From Gammaproteobacteria bacterium (GTDB taxonomy: Bacteria; Pseudomonadota; Gammaproteobacteria; Burkholderiales; Burkholderiaceae_C): a DNA stretch of 64,000 nucleotides. The DNA is taken from the NCBI GenBank assembly GCA_025359085.1, contig JANYHL010000082.1, forward strand, positions 1-64,000. Reading direction: 5' to 3'. The position numbers and the translations under genes were made by a program. The notes under the pieces were generated by a model, which was given only the letters and a program-made list of their open reading frames with translations, was not told the origin of the DNA and made no database searches. Positions 47,886 to 55,445 of this stretch are shown piece after piece (the stretch's first letter is position 1; each line of letters begins with the position of its first letter).

Positions 47886-47998
47886 GCTTTTTTGGTCTTT
47901 CAACAGCAGACCGGGAACTCGGAATTCAAAGGGGTGGTAGAGACGTAGAAAGGCTAAAACACTTGTTCACCGGGACTGTAAATTTGTGCGAGTTTTGT

Positions 47999-48808
47999 TC
48001 AATTAACAAATGCTGGTTTGATACTGCACCGCTCAGTCTCCTCAAGCCAGGCCAACAAGCCTGGGTCGCGCACGCCTACTTGCGCTTCCACCTCTTGCAA
48101 ACTGGCAAGGTAGGGCGCCACGGGTCCGTAGTAATCAGCTTGAGGCCCAATGGCCCTGAAGGCAATGTTCATGCGCAGTAGCGAGCGCGCCAAGGGACGC
48201 TCCATGGCGGCGTACCAGTGGCCAATGCCATTGGCGCGGCTGTAAGCGTACATCTGGCGATAGAGTGTCATCAGAACCTGCGCCGCGTCATCGCGCCGCA
48301 CGCCAGGGGAAACCGCGTTCTGCTGGCCCGCCGTCACGTCTGCAAGCCCGTTACCACGCAGACGCCGATAGTCACGGCGCAGCATGAGCCGACTGACCTC
48401 GGCGGCGTGGCCCGGCACCGGCAGATTTACACCGTGGGCAGAGGTGGTGCAATGATTCTGAAACGGGAAACGCTGGTTGATATCGGGGCGAACCAGACGA
48501 ACGTACCCCACCAACTCATCCTGCGAATCGAAGGCATAAAAATGTTTTGCGGCATCGTCGTGCTCGTCGCTCTCCGCCCCATCCGGGTAGTCCTGCGGAG
48601 AAAGGAAACTGCATTCCACGCAATAAACCTGGTACCTGAGTTCCAGAGCGCTTCTGAATACGCGATCCTGCACACGCAGGCCACTTTCCACCCTACGAGG
48701 GGCACCGACAGGCGGTCTCATCAGGTGTGCGGCCAGGTTGGCGTTGCGGGTGGGGTGGTCGAGTCTTCCGAGCCGACGGTCTTGAGTCTCAAAACGAGGT
48801 GTTGTCAT
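47999..48808 (-). CDS. PEP-CTERM/exosortase-associated FeeM-like acyltransferase 1
   Basis: This 269-residue protein belongs to the GNAT-fold N-acyl amino acid synthase (FeeM-like) family that accompanies PEP-CTERM/exosortase systems. Residues about 50-110 carry FRSALELRYQVYCVECSFL, DEHDDAAKHFYAFD and LVGYVRLVRPD; later segments are AEVSRLMLRRDYR and YWYAAMERPLARSLL-like. FeeM enzymes transfer fatty acyl groups from acyl carrier protein to an amino acid amine. It is a paralogue of the protein at 51618-52343. The product is unknown. Confidence 0.85.
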   Translation of the reverse strand: MTTPRFETQDRRLGRLDHPTRNANLAAHLMRPPVGAPRRVESGLRVQDRVFRSALELRYQVYCVECSFLSPQDYPDGAESDEHDDAAKHFYAFDSQDELVGYVRLVRPDINQRFPFQNHCTTSAHGVNLPVPGHAAEVSRLMLRRDYRRLRGNGLADVTAGQQNAVSPGVRRDDAAQVLMTLYRQMYAYSRANGIGHWYAAMERPLARSLLRMNIAFRAIGPQADYYGPVAPYLASLQEVEAQVGVRDPGLLAWLEETERCSIKPAFVN

Positions 48809-48824
48809 GATGGATCAGTAAAAA

Positions 48825-48859
48825 GGCATTCAAGCCCAACCATCCTAAGTCTGAATGCC
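48825..48859 (+). repeat. GGCATTCA...TGAATGCC inverted repeat
   Basis: Two perfect 8-bp arms flank a 19-bp spacer, just upstream of the acyltransferase 1 start. It could be a hairpin in that transcript's leader or a binding site for a dimeric regulator. Confidence 0.45.
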
Positions 48860-49190
48860 AAAAAGACAGGCGGGGATTACAGACTGTTTCAGACCTCGTC
48901 TCGCTCACCTGCAGACGGCGTCCGCGCTGAACAGGCCAAAAAACGCGACAGAGGCGAGTCCCCTTTGGCAGTGAAGGCGGAAGGGTTCAATTTAAAGAAC
49001 TCCAACCGGCGACACCCATCAAGCAACGCCAGAGCCTCGCCAGCGCATGTCCGAGGGTTTTGCAGAGTTTTCTTAGCGCCTACCGGCAGCATCAAACTGA
49101 GTCCTTCCTCTGTCGATTTTTTTTACACGAAGAGCACCCAGCAAACGGGTGAGAAGAAGAAAATCCTTTAAAAACATAACATTGCAGAAA

Positions 49191-49207
49191 TTGGCATGGC
49201 ACTTGCT
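49191..49207 (+). promoter_or_regulatory. Sigma-54 (-24/-12) promoter for the PEP-CTERM gene
   Basis: TTGGCATGGCACTTGCT has GG and GC 12 bp apart, as required, and differs little from the YTGGCACG-N4-TTGC consensus. The start of transcription would be near 49218, about 80 nt before the ATG. PEP-CTERM genes are known to be controlled by the PrsK/PrsR two-component pair acting through RpoN in some bacteria, which fits. Confidence 0.75.
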
Positions 49208-49298
49208 TTGTTGCATGGGAAGAGCAAAAAGGAAATCAAGTACGGATGATTGCTCTTTCGCTTTTTAAAACGGACCCAGCTTACTTAGGAGAAGGAAA

Positions 49299-50066
49299 AT
49301 GGAAATCAAGACACTACGAAAAGCATTGGCGGTCGGGGTACTCGCAATAACCTCGGGCTATGCAACACAGGCCAGCGCAGTCCCTAGCTTTGGCTTCACT
49401 GAATATGGGGGTTTTGCGGTTGACGTGTCGGTTGCCACGTATTCTGACCCACTTGTCGGACCCGCCAGTCTTATTCCTGCTGTAACACCACTCTACGAGA
49501 CGATGAGCTGGGTTAATACTGCTTTTCCTCAAAGTTCATTGAACCTCTCAACGGTAACGGGTCCCGCCCCTCTGCCGTTTTCAACATGGACGACCATTTC
49601 AACCTTGACGCATAACAATATCGTTATTCCTTTGGCCACCAACTGGGGCCCCCAGGATATTTGGGGACGGTTCAAGATCACAGACAGCGACGGAGCACCG
49701 ACTGTGAGACTGGACAGTGACGACGCCATCACAATATCTTTCGTTGAAACAGTCAATGCGACTCCGTGTCCTGCGCCAAATCCGAACGGGTCTACCTGTG
49801 ATGACTCTTTCACGTTTACAGCGGTCGGACTTAGCGATCTGCCTTTTACCGCGAACGATGGCAGTAACTGGCTAGCCCAGTTCCGCCTTGCAAATTTAGT
49901 CGGCGCTATCCAGATTGGAAGCACTATCTATACGGCTGAAGCCCAGTCAAGCCATTTGGACGTTCAAGTTCTGGTCAGTCAGATTCCGGAGCCTGCGACA
50001 CTTAGCCTGTTTGGCCTTGGCTTGCTCGGCCTCGGTTTGGCCAGACGGCGCCAGTTGAAAGGCTAA
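49299..50066 (+). CDS. THxN-type PEP-CTERM sorting-domain protein
   Basis: This 255-residue secreted protein has a Sec signal peptide (TLRKALAVGVLAITSGYATQASA) and a C-terminal PEP-CTERM tail: PEPATLSLFGLGLLGLGLARRRQ, i.e. PEP motif, hydrophobic helix and basic end. Such tails are cleaved by an exosortase as the protein is exported, often together with extracellular polysaccharide. The STLTHNNIVIP segment matches the THxN subfamily. A strong AGGAGAAGGAAA site precedes the ATG, and a sigma-54 promoter lies upstream. No exosortase gene is in the window, so it must act in trans. Confidence 0.92.
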   Translation: MEIKTLRKALAVGVLAITSGYATQASAVPSFGFTEYGGFAVDVSVATYSDPLVGPASLIPAVTPLYETMSWVNTAFPQSSLNLSTVTGPAPLPFSTWTTISTLTHNNIVIPLATNWGPQDIWGRFKITDSDGAPTVRLDSDDAITISFVETVNATPCPAPNPNGSTCDDSFTFTAVGLSDLPFTANDGSNWLAQFRLANLVGAIQIGSTIYTAEAQSSHLDVQVLVSQIPEPATLSLFGLGLLGLGLARRRQLKG

Positions 50067-50096
50067 GCAATTTGCTCCTGTTCTACTGTTGAGAAA

Positions 50097-50122
50097 AAGC
50101 GGCCTGCAGGCCGCTTTTTTTT
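50097..50122 (+). terminator. Bidirectional rho-independent terminator
   Basis: AGCGGCCTGCAGGCCGCT is a perfect palindrome followed by eight T on the plus strand; on the minus strand the same hairpin is followed by TTTTTCTC. It separates the convergent PEP-CTERM and PaaK-like genes. Confidence 0.93.
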
Positions 50123-50179
50123 GGTGGGGAAGGAAGCGTGGCGTGTCAGTCGCCGCAAAAATTCCTGACAGTTATCGGA

Positions 50180-51616
50180 CTACGGAACGAAGTATGAAAA
50201 TTTTCGTTCGTGATCAAGCAGAGGGCGATAGGGAAATGCAAGCGGCGCCAATAGATCGAAATCAAGCGGTATTGACAACTGTCTATGGCCTAGCGCGACC
50301 AGTTGTTGACGCAGGCCGGCATCGACAGCCGCACGTTCACTGTTGGTCTGGAGGGTCAATTTGACGCCGCCAGCGTCGTTTTTTTCGATTCTGAAGGCAC
50401 CGGTGAGTTGGTCAGCGACCGCATGATCCAGGTAGATCAGCTCCTTGATGCTCTCGACCGAGGGCATTCCGGTGGGCCGGTCCTGGATACGACCCTTAAC
50501 GACCACCACGGGCAACCAGGGCGCGGTGGTTTGTGCAAGTTGGGCGGCTTTGGCTGCGTCTTGCCGGCTTACCCGTTTGCCAAAATCGCCTGTGCTGTAG
50601 CGCGGCAGGGCAATGATGGCCTGCGGGTCAAGCATGGTAAAGCACAGCTCACCAAATCCATCCGAATCCGGATTCAACACTTCGATATAACAACGCAGCG
50701 GGTTGTAGCAAAAAACGCAGGGTACCGAACCAACGTCAGACTTGCCGCTCAGCAATTGCGCCATCTCCGGTTGAAGGCGCATGGCGCGGCGCATTCGGAT
50801 GGTCTCGCGGGTTTCAAACAACAAGTTCAAACCCAGTTCTCCGACGCCAAAAGAACTGCCGATCAGACGCTGCGAGTCATGGTCGGGATCGAACCCCATG
50901 CGCGCGGCCAGGTAGTCGCGCTGGGCTTCAACCAGCACTTCTTCGCCGATGATCACACTGGTATTGAGCGCCTTCCAGTCGACACCGGCAACGCGCGCCT
51001 CATCAAGCAAGCGCCGGATGAACAAAGGATCGGTACACAGCAGCGTCTGCTGAAAGCGGGGGCCGACGTCGCGCAGGATGGCGCATGCCATGTCCTCGCG
51101 CACACTGACGTTGGCGACAGCCACGGCACGGGAACGAAACACCACGCCCATCGGCAGGCAGTTCACCAGCAATGTGGCGTACTGGTCCACTTTAAACACG
51201 TCTTGCAGACCCAGGTCGATGTCAAACCACGAGGTTTCGTGCTGCCCGCGCGCCGTGAGCCTGAAGCCGAAGCTGTGGCCACCGCGTCCGGAACTGGTCA
51301 ACACATCGGCTAATTCCCTAGCTGGCGTGGGCCGCGCCAGTTGGTCCAACGAGAAGCGCCCGAAAGTATTGTCCTTGGTAAGGACCGGTAACGCGAGCAA
51401 ATCGGTTTGGGCGCTCAGGCTTGAAGGCTCGACTCGGTGCTCCTGCAGCAGCGCCCGGTAGGCTGCGCTGCATCGAGCGGCCTGAATGGCGGCTCGCACG
51501 GCACCGCGCCGTGAGCTTGCCAGCATGCGTTCGCCGTCCATGCGCCTGCCGTAGCTAAGCAGGAGTTTGCGAAGCAGTCGTACGGCAGCAACTGGAAAGA
51601 GGGGCAACAGGTTCAC
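50180..51616 (-). CDS. PaaK-like adenylate-forming enzyme in the PEP-CTERM cluster
   Basis: The 478-residue protein resembles phenylacetate-CoA ligase type adenylating enzymes. It has an LTSSGRGGHSFGF segment where the P-loop of the family lies, SSFGVGELGLN corresponding to the YGxSE region, YSTGDFGKRV and KGRIQDRPTGMPSVESIKELI corresponding to the hinge and late motifs. It probably activates a carboxylic acid as an acyl-adenylate. The GTG start at 51616 lies one base after the stop of acyltransferase 2, so the two are tightly coupled and may act in sequence. The substrate is unknown, and the start could be ATG 51541. Confidence 0.72.
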   Translation of the reverse strand: MNLLPLFPVAAVRLLRKLLLSYGRRMDGERMLASSRRGAVRAAIQAARCSAAYRALLQEHRVEPSSLSAQTDLLALPVLTKDNTFGRFSLDQLARPTPARELADVLTSSGRGGHSFGFRLTARGQHETSWFDIDLGLQDVFKVDQYATLLVNCLPMGVVFRSRAVAVANVSVREDMACAILRDVGPRFQQTLLCTDPLFIRRLLDEARVAGVDWKALNTSVIIGEEVLVEAQRDYLAARMGFDPDHDSQRLIGSSFGVGELGLNLLFETRETIRMRRAMRLQPEMAQLLSGKSDVGSVPCVFCYNPLRCYIEVLNPDSDGFGELCFTMLDPQAIIALPRYSTGDFGKRVSRQDAAKAAQLAQTTAPWLPVVVVKGRIQDRPTGMPSVESIKELIYLDHAVADQLTGAFRIEKNDAGGVKLTLQTNSERAAVDAGLRQQLVALGHRQLSIPLDFDLLAPLAFPYRPLLDHERKFSYFVP

Positions 51617-51617
51617 A

Positions 51618-52343
51618 TCAGTGATCGGTGGCTTCGGTGCGACGCATCCATGCCAGCAGCGCCGGATTTGTAGTCTCGAGATGCGCCTCCAGTTCACGCA
51701 GATCGCCAAGATAAGGCGCCACCGGCCCGTAATAATCGGTCAGGGGTCCTATCTGCACAAAAGCGAAACCCATTTGGCCCAGCGCCCGCGCCAGCGGACG
51801 CTCCATGGCCGCATACCAGTAACGAATCCCGTGGGCGAGGCTGAACGCGTACATCCGACGGTACAGGCTGAGCAGAATCTGGGGTGTATGGTCGCGCAGG
51901 TCTTGGTTCACCCTGGCTGGGTCTTCCTCGACGGTCACGCCCGCCAGCACGTCGCCGCGCCGGCGCCGGTAATCGTGGATCACCATCAGTCGGCTGATCT
52001 CGGCCGACTGCGCCGGCGGCGCCAGACTGGCACCCTCCAGCAAAGTGCTGCAATGACTCTGAAACGGAAAGGACTGAGTCAAGTCAGGGCGCACCAGGCG
52101 CACGTAGCCGACCAACTCATCACGTAGATTGAACGCGCAAAAATGCGCTGAACTGGCGTCATATTGATCGGTCTCGCAGCGCTGCGGGTAGTTGGCGGCA
52201 GGCAAAAAACCGCATTCCAGACAATAGACCTGAAACCGCAGTTCGAACACCCGCTGCATCAAGGCATTGTCCCGACCCTGGACTGCCTCGCAGCTGCGAA
52301 ACAGGGGGGCAAACTCCGTTGGATCGAGCGTTGAGGGGGGCAT
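51618..52343 (-). CDS. PEP-CTERM/exosortase-associated FeeM-like acyltransferase 2
   Basis: This 241-residue paralogue of the protein at 47999-48808 has the same order of motifs: VFELRFQVYCLECGFLPA, DASSAHFCAFN, LVGYVRLVRPDL, AEISRLMVIHDYR, YRRMYAFS and YAAMERPLARAL. An AGGA site precedes the ATG. It is upstream of, and coupled to, the PaaK-like gene. Two non-identical copies in 5 kb suggest different acyl or amine substrates, which is inference. Confidence 0.85.
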   Translation of the reverse strand: MPPSTLDPTEFAPLFRSCEAVQGRDNALMQRVFELRFQVYCLECGFLPAANYPQRCETDQYDASSAHFCAFNLRDELVGYVRLVRPDLTQSFPFQSHCSTLLEGASLAPPAQSAEISRLMVIHDYRRRRGDVLAGVTVEEDPARVNQDLRDHTPQILLSLYRRMYAFSLAHGIRYWYAAMERPLARALGQMGFAFVQIGPLTDYYGPVAPYLGDLRELEAHLETTNPALLAWMRRTEATDH

Positions 52344-52465
52344 ACGGGGTCCTGGTAAAGCGAGGGTTCGAGCGCAGTTGCTGACAAATCAAAGACAAGT
52401 TTGCGACTTGCCAGCCGCTGCCTGCTTGCGAAAAATCAAGGCAAACGGTTGGCCCCCGCCGGGGA

Positions 52466-53317
52466 TCAAAGCGCCAGCAAGGCGCGCAGCCGCGGCAGCG
52501 CCGCCATCGCGTTAAGCGTGGTGGCGGTGGCCAGTTCGTCCGTGCTGATGCCGCGCAACGCCGCTAGCTCTGCCCCTATGCGCGGCAGCTCGCCCGGCTC
52601 GTTGCGCCCCTGCCTGGCACCCGCCGTGCGTTGCTGCGCCGTTGTGTACAACCAGTGCGGCGGCATGTCAGGCGCATCGGTTTCCAGCACGATCGCGTCC
52701 AGTGGCAGGCTGGCCGCCAGGCGCCGCAACTGCAGCGCGCGTTCATAGGTGAGCGCCCCACCAAAGCCGAGCTTGAAACCTAAAGCAATGAAGGTTTGCG
52801 CCTGCTGCAGACTGCCATTAAAGGCGTGAGCAATGCCGTGCCACTGCCCGGTGCTGCCTGCGACGTCACGCAGGGCTTTGAGGACGCGGTCGACCGAGCG
52901 GCGCGAATGCAGGATCACGGGCAAGTCATACTGACGGGCCAGCTTGAGCTGAGACCGAAAAAAATGTTCCTGGCGTTCGCGCAGCGGGCTGACACACAGC
53001 TCTGGCACAAAGTAGTCCAGCCCAATTTCACCGATGGCCACCAGGCGCGGGTCGCCCTGCTGCTGTGCCAGCGCGGCATCGAGTCGATCCAGCGCATCGT
53101 CTTGCGCTGCCTTGACGTACAAGGGGTGAATGCCCAGTGCGTAACTGTCGCCGCCGCCGTGTGCCAGTTCCCGCACCGCATCAAAGTTGCCAACCTCGAC
53201 GGCAGGCAAAACGCAGTGGGCTACATTATTTATAGCTGCTCGCACCCGTACCGCCTGGGCTAGAGGCCAAAACTCTTGTGCATCCAGGTGGCAGTGGGTG
53301 TCAATCCAATTGGTCAT
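52466..53317 (-). CDS. tatD: TatD family metal-dependent hydrolase
   Basis: TatD proteins are metal-dependent 3'-5' exonucleases or deoxyribonucleases of the amidohydrolase fold. The 283-residue product has the HxH metal site THCHLD (His8, His10), the IGEIGLDYF segment, LPVILHSRRS and ETDAPDMPPHWL. ATG 53317 is chosen. An interspersed repeat is translated right after the HxH loop at about residues 14-31. In related bacteria I recall tatD directly downstream of lolCD; here about 6 kb of accessory DNA separates them. Confidence 0.92.
   Translation of the reverse strand: MTNWIDTHCHLDAQEFWPLAQAVRVRAAINNVAHCVLPAVEVGNFDAVRELAHGGGDSYALGIHPLYVKAAQDDALDRLDAALAQQQGDPRLVAIGEIGLDYFVPELCVSPLRERQEHFFRSQLKLARQYDLPVILHSRRSVDRVLKALRDVAGSTGQWHGIAHAFNGSLQQAQTFIALGFKLGFGGALTYERALQLRRLAASLPLDAIVLETDAPDMPPHWLYTTAQQRTAGARQGRNEPGELPRIGAELAALRGISTDELATATTLNAMAALPRLRALLAL
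53223..53276 (-). repeat. Interspersed CTAGCCC/AGCTAT repeat inside tatD
   Basis: On the minus strand TTTTGGCCTCTAGCCCAGGC leads to GCGAGCAGCTATAAATAATG, a near-consensus copy in frame with tatD and sense to it. Confidence 0.88.
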
Positions 53318-53436
53318 ACAGGTCCTACAGGGAAAGTACCATATCTTCGTCACGGCGCGGACACCAAAATGTCATTTAGTCGCCGTATGCTTGGCTGGCT
53401 TTTTGGCATTGTCGCCAAATCGAATCTCGTCACTCC

Positions 53437-54105
53437 TTGTCCAACAACGAAGAAATGATCTCAAGCTGCGCGCCACCGGCGGCGCGGGCTTTGATCTGGC
53501 GCAGCCGTCTGGTCGGCACCGCCAACGTCTTTCTGATTGAGCGCACGCAGTTTCGCGGCAAGCAGGCTTTGTCTCTTTTGATGCTGGCGCCGCTGGTGAT
53601 ACCGGGGGTGATTCTGGGCATCTCGATCTTGGCCTTTGCCAACCGCATTGCCAATCTGTTTGACGACCTGTGGGGCCTGGAACTTGAATTTTTGCGCCCG
53701 GGCCTGCCGCTGGTGGTGCTGGGACAGTTCTCGTACATTGTGTCGATTGCCACGCTGACCATCACGGCGCGCCTCAAGCGCTTTGACCTCACCCTGGAAG
53801 ACGCCGCCTACAACCTGGGCGCTTCCCGCGCCGCGGTGTTTGCCACCATCACCCTGCCCTATCTGCAGCCGGCCCTGATTGGCGCCGCCGCCATTTCGTT
53901 TTTGATGTCGTTCGAGAACTTCAACACCACACTGATGCTGGTGGGGTCAGACGCACCGCTGACGGTCATGATGTATGGCCGCATGCGCGAAGGCGCCACG
54001 CCGGTGCTCAATGCGGTCAGTCTGTTCTTGATGGTGGCGTCGGCCTTGCTGGCCCTCACGCTGCTGCGGGGTTCAAAGTCCACAGATTCCAACCCGTCAC
54101 GCTGA
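53437..54105 (+). pseudogene. ABC transporter permease, N-terminally truncated
   Basis: The reading frame matches the C-terminal two-thirds of a PotC-type (polyamine-like) permease: LMLAPLVIPGVILGISIL, the EAA loop LEDAAYNLGASRAAVFATITLPYLQPALIG, and two late membrane segments. The first one or two membrane segments are missing; the frame opens with MSNNEEMISSCAPPAARALIWRS instead. No ATPase, second permease or binding protein is nearby. I infer a remnant left by a rearrangement at the left edge of the accessory block. Confidence 0.75.
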
Positions 54106-54196
54106 AGCTTGGTGGTGAAGGTCGGCTGGTAAAGAATAGCCTGCAGATTGAATAAATTATCTTCAAATTGCAGGTTTTCAGGCGTACCATGGCCCC

Positions 54197-55375
54197 ATGA
54201 TCCGACGCAACATCACACCCGTATTGCAACGCCTGGCCAGTCAATACCCGGTGATCACCCTGACCGGGCCGAGGCAAAGCGGCAAGACCACACTGGCCAA
54301 AAGTTTGTTTTCCGACAAGCCCTACGTCACGCTGGAAGACCCAGACCAGCGCCGCTTCGCCACCGAAGACCCTCGTGGCTTTTTGGCCCCATACCAGCAA
54401 GGAGCCATCTTTGACGAAATCCAGCGTGCCCCCGAGTTGAGCTCGTATTTGCAGGGCATGGTGGATGCCAATGCGCAGCCTGGCCGCTTCATCCTGACTG
54501 GTAGCCATCAATTTGAATTGATGACACAGGTCTCCCAGTCGTTGGCCGGACGCACTGCCGTGTTGCGACTGCTGCCGTTCACTTTGGCAGAGGTGCAAAT
54601 CCTGCGTGGCGCAAAAGGTGCAGAACCAGACCTGGCCCAAACCCTGCTGACCGGTTTTTACCCGCGCATTCACGACAAAAATTTGGACCCCACGCAGACC
54701 TTGGCAGACTACTTTTCCACTTATGTGGAACGCGACTTGCGCCAACTCGCAGCGGTGCAGGACCTGCAACGTTTTGAGCGCTTCGTGCGCCTATGCGCGG
54801 GCCGCACCGGGCAGCTGCTCAACCTCACCAGCCTGGGCAATGACGCGGGCGTGTCTCATGTCACCGCGCGCGCCTGGATTGACTTGCTGCAAACCAGCTA
54901 CATCGTGCATTTGCTGCCGCCCTGGTTCACCAACACCGGCAAGCGCCTGATCAAGGCTCCCAAGCTGTACTTTTATGATGTAGGCTTGGCCTGCTGGCTG
55001 CTCGGTCTGCGTACCTCAGAGCAGGTGGCTCGTGATCCGCTATGGGGCAGTTTGTTTGAAAATTTTGTCATCATGGAAGCCATGAAAGACCGCCTCAACG
55101 CAGGCGAAAGTGCCGAGATGTATTTCTACCGCGACTCCGAGGGCAACGAAGTCGACCTGTTACTCCCCACCGGCGGGAAGATGCACGCCATCGAGATCAA
55201 GGCCGGCGCAACGGTCAACCCCGACTATTTCAAGGGGCTTAAAGCCTTCGCAGCTCATCACCCTGCATCCATTGCGGGAGGTGGGGTGGTTTTTGGCGGG
55301 ACACAGAGCCAGGGTCGCAGCGACTGGCCGGTGCATTCGTGGTTGCAGTTGAAACAAAAAAAGGGCGTCGAATGA
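54197..55375 (+). CDS. DUF4143-type AAA ATPase
   Basis: This 392-residue protein belongs to the widespread ATPases with a C-terminal DUF4143 domain. It has Walker A GPRQSGKTT (about 24-32), a Walker B region IFDEIQRAPEL, the sensor LTGSHQF, and DUF4143 with YFSTYVERDLRQL and LFENFVIMEAMK, then an EVDLLLPTGGKMHAIEIKAG segment that looks like a degenerate PD-(D/E)xK nuclease fold. The family is spread by horizontal transfer and its function is mostly unknown. It converges on the restriction-modification gene. Confidence 0.9.
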   Translation: MIRRNITPVLQRLASQYPVITLTGPRQSGKTTLAKSLFSDKPYVTLEDPDQRRFATEDPRGFLAPYQQGAIFDEIQRAPELSSYLQGMVDANAQPGRFILTGSHQFELMTQVSQSLAGRTAVLRLLPFTLAEVQILRGAKGAEPDLAQTLLTGFYPRIHDKNLDPTQTLADYFSTYVERDLRQLAAVQDLQRFERFVRLCAGRTGQLLNLTSLGNDAGVSHVTARAWIDLLQTSYIVHLLPPWFTNTGKRLIKAPKLYFYDVGLACWLLGLRTSEQVARDPLWGSLFENFVIMEAMKDRLNAGESAEMYFYRDSEGNEVDLLLPTGGKMHAIEIKAGATVNPDYFKGLKAFAAHHPASIAGGGVVFGGTQSQGRSDWPVHSWLQLKQKKGVE

Positions 55376-55380
55376 GCGCA

Positions 55381-55445
55381 AAATTTATGGCTTTTAGGCC
55401 TCTAGCCCTTATGAGGTATGCGTAAGAAGCTATTAATTAAGTAGC
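55381..55445 (+). repeat. Interspersed CTAGCCC/AGCTAT repeat at the 3' end of the RM gene
   Basis: TTTAGGCCTCTAGCCCTTATG, then AAGAAGCTATTAATTAAG. It lies between the convergent ATPase and RM genes, and its AT-rich end contains the RM stop codon. Confidence 0.9.

Larger units (their letters stand above)
48809..49298 (+). other. Long intergenic region with a sigma-54 promoter
   Basis: This 490-bp region separates the divergent acyltransferase and PEP-CTERM genes. It contains an inverted repeat at 48825-48859 and the sigma-54 site at 49191-49207. The ORF-track entry 48218-49171 is antisense to the acyltransferase and is not a gene. I see no small RNA with confidence. Confidence 0.6.
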
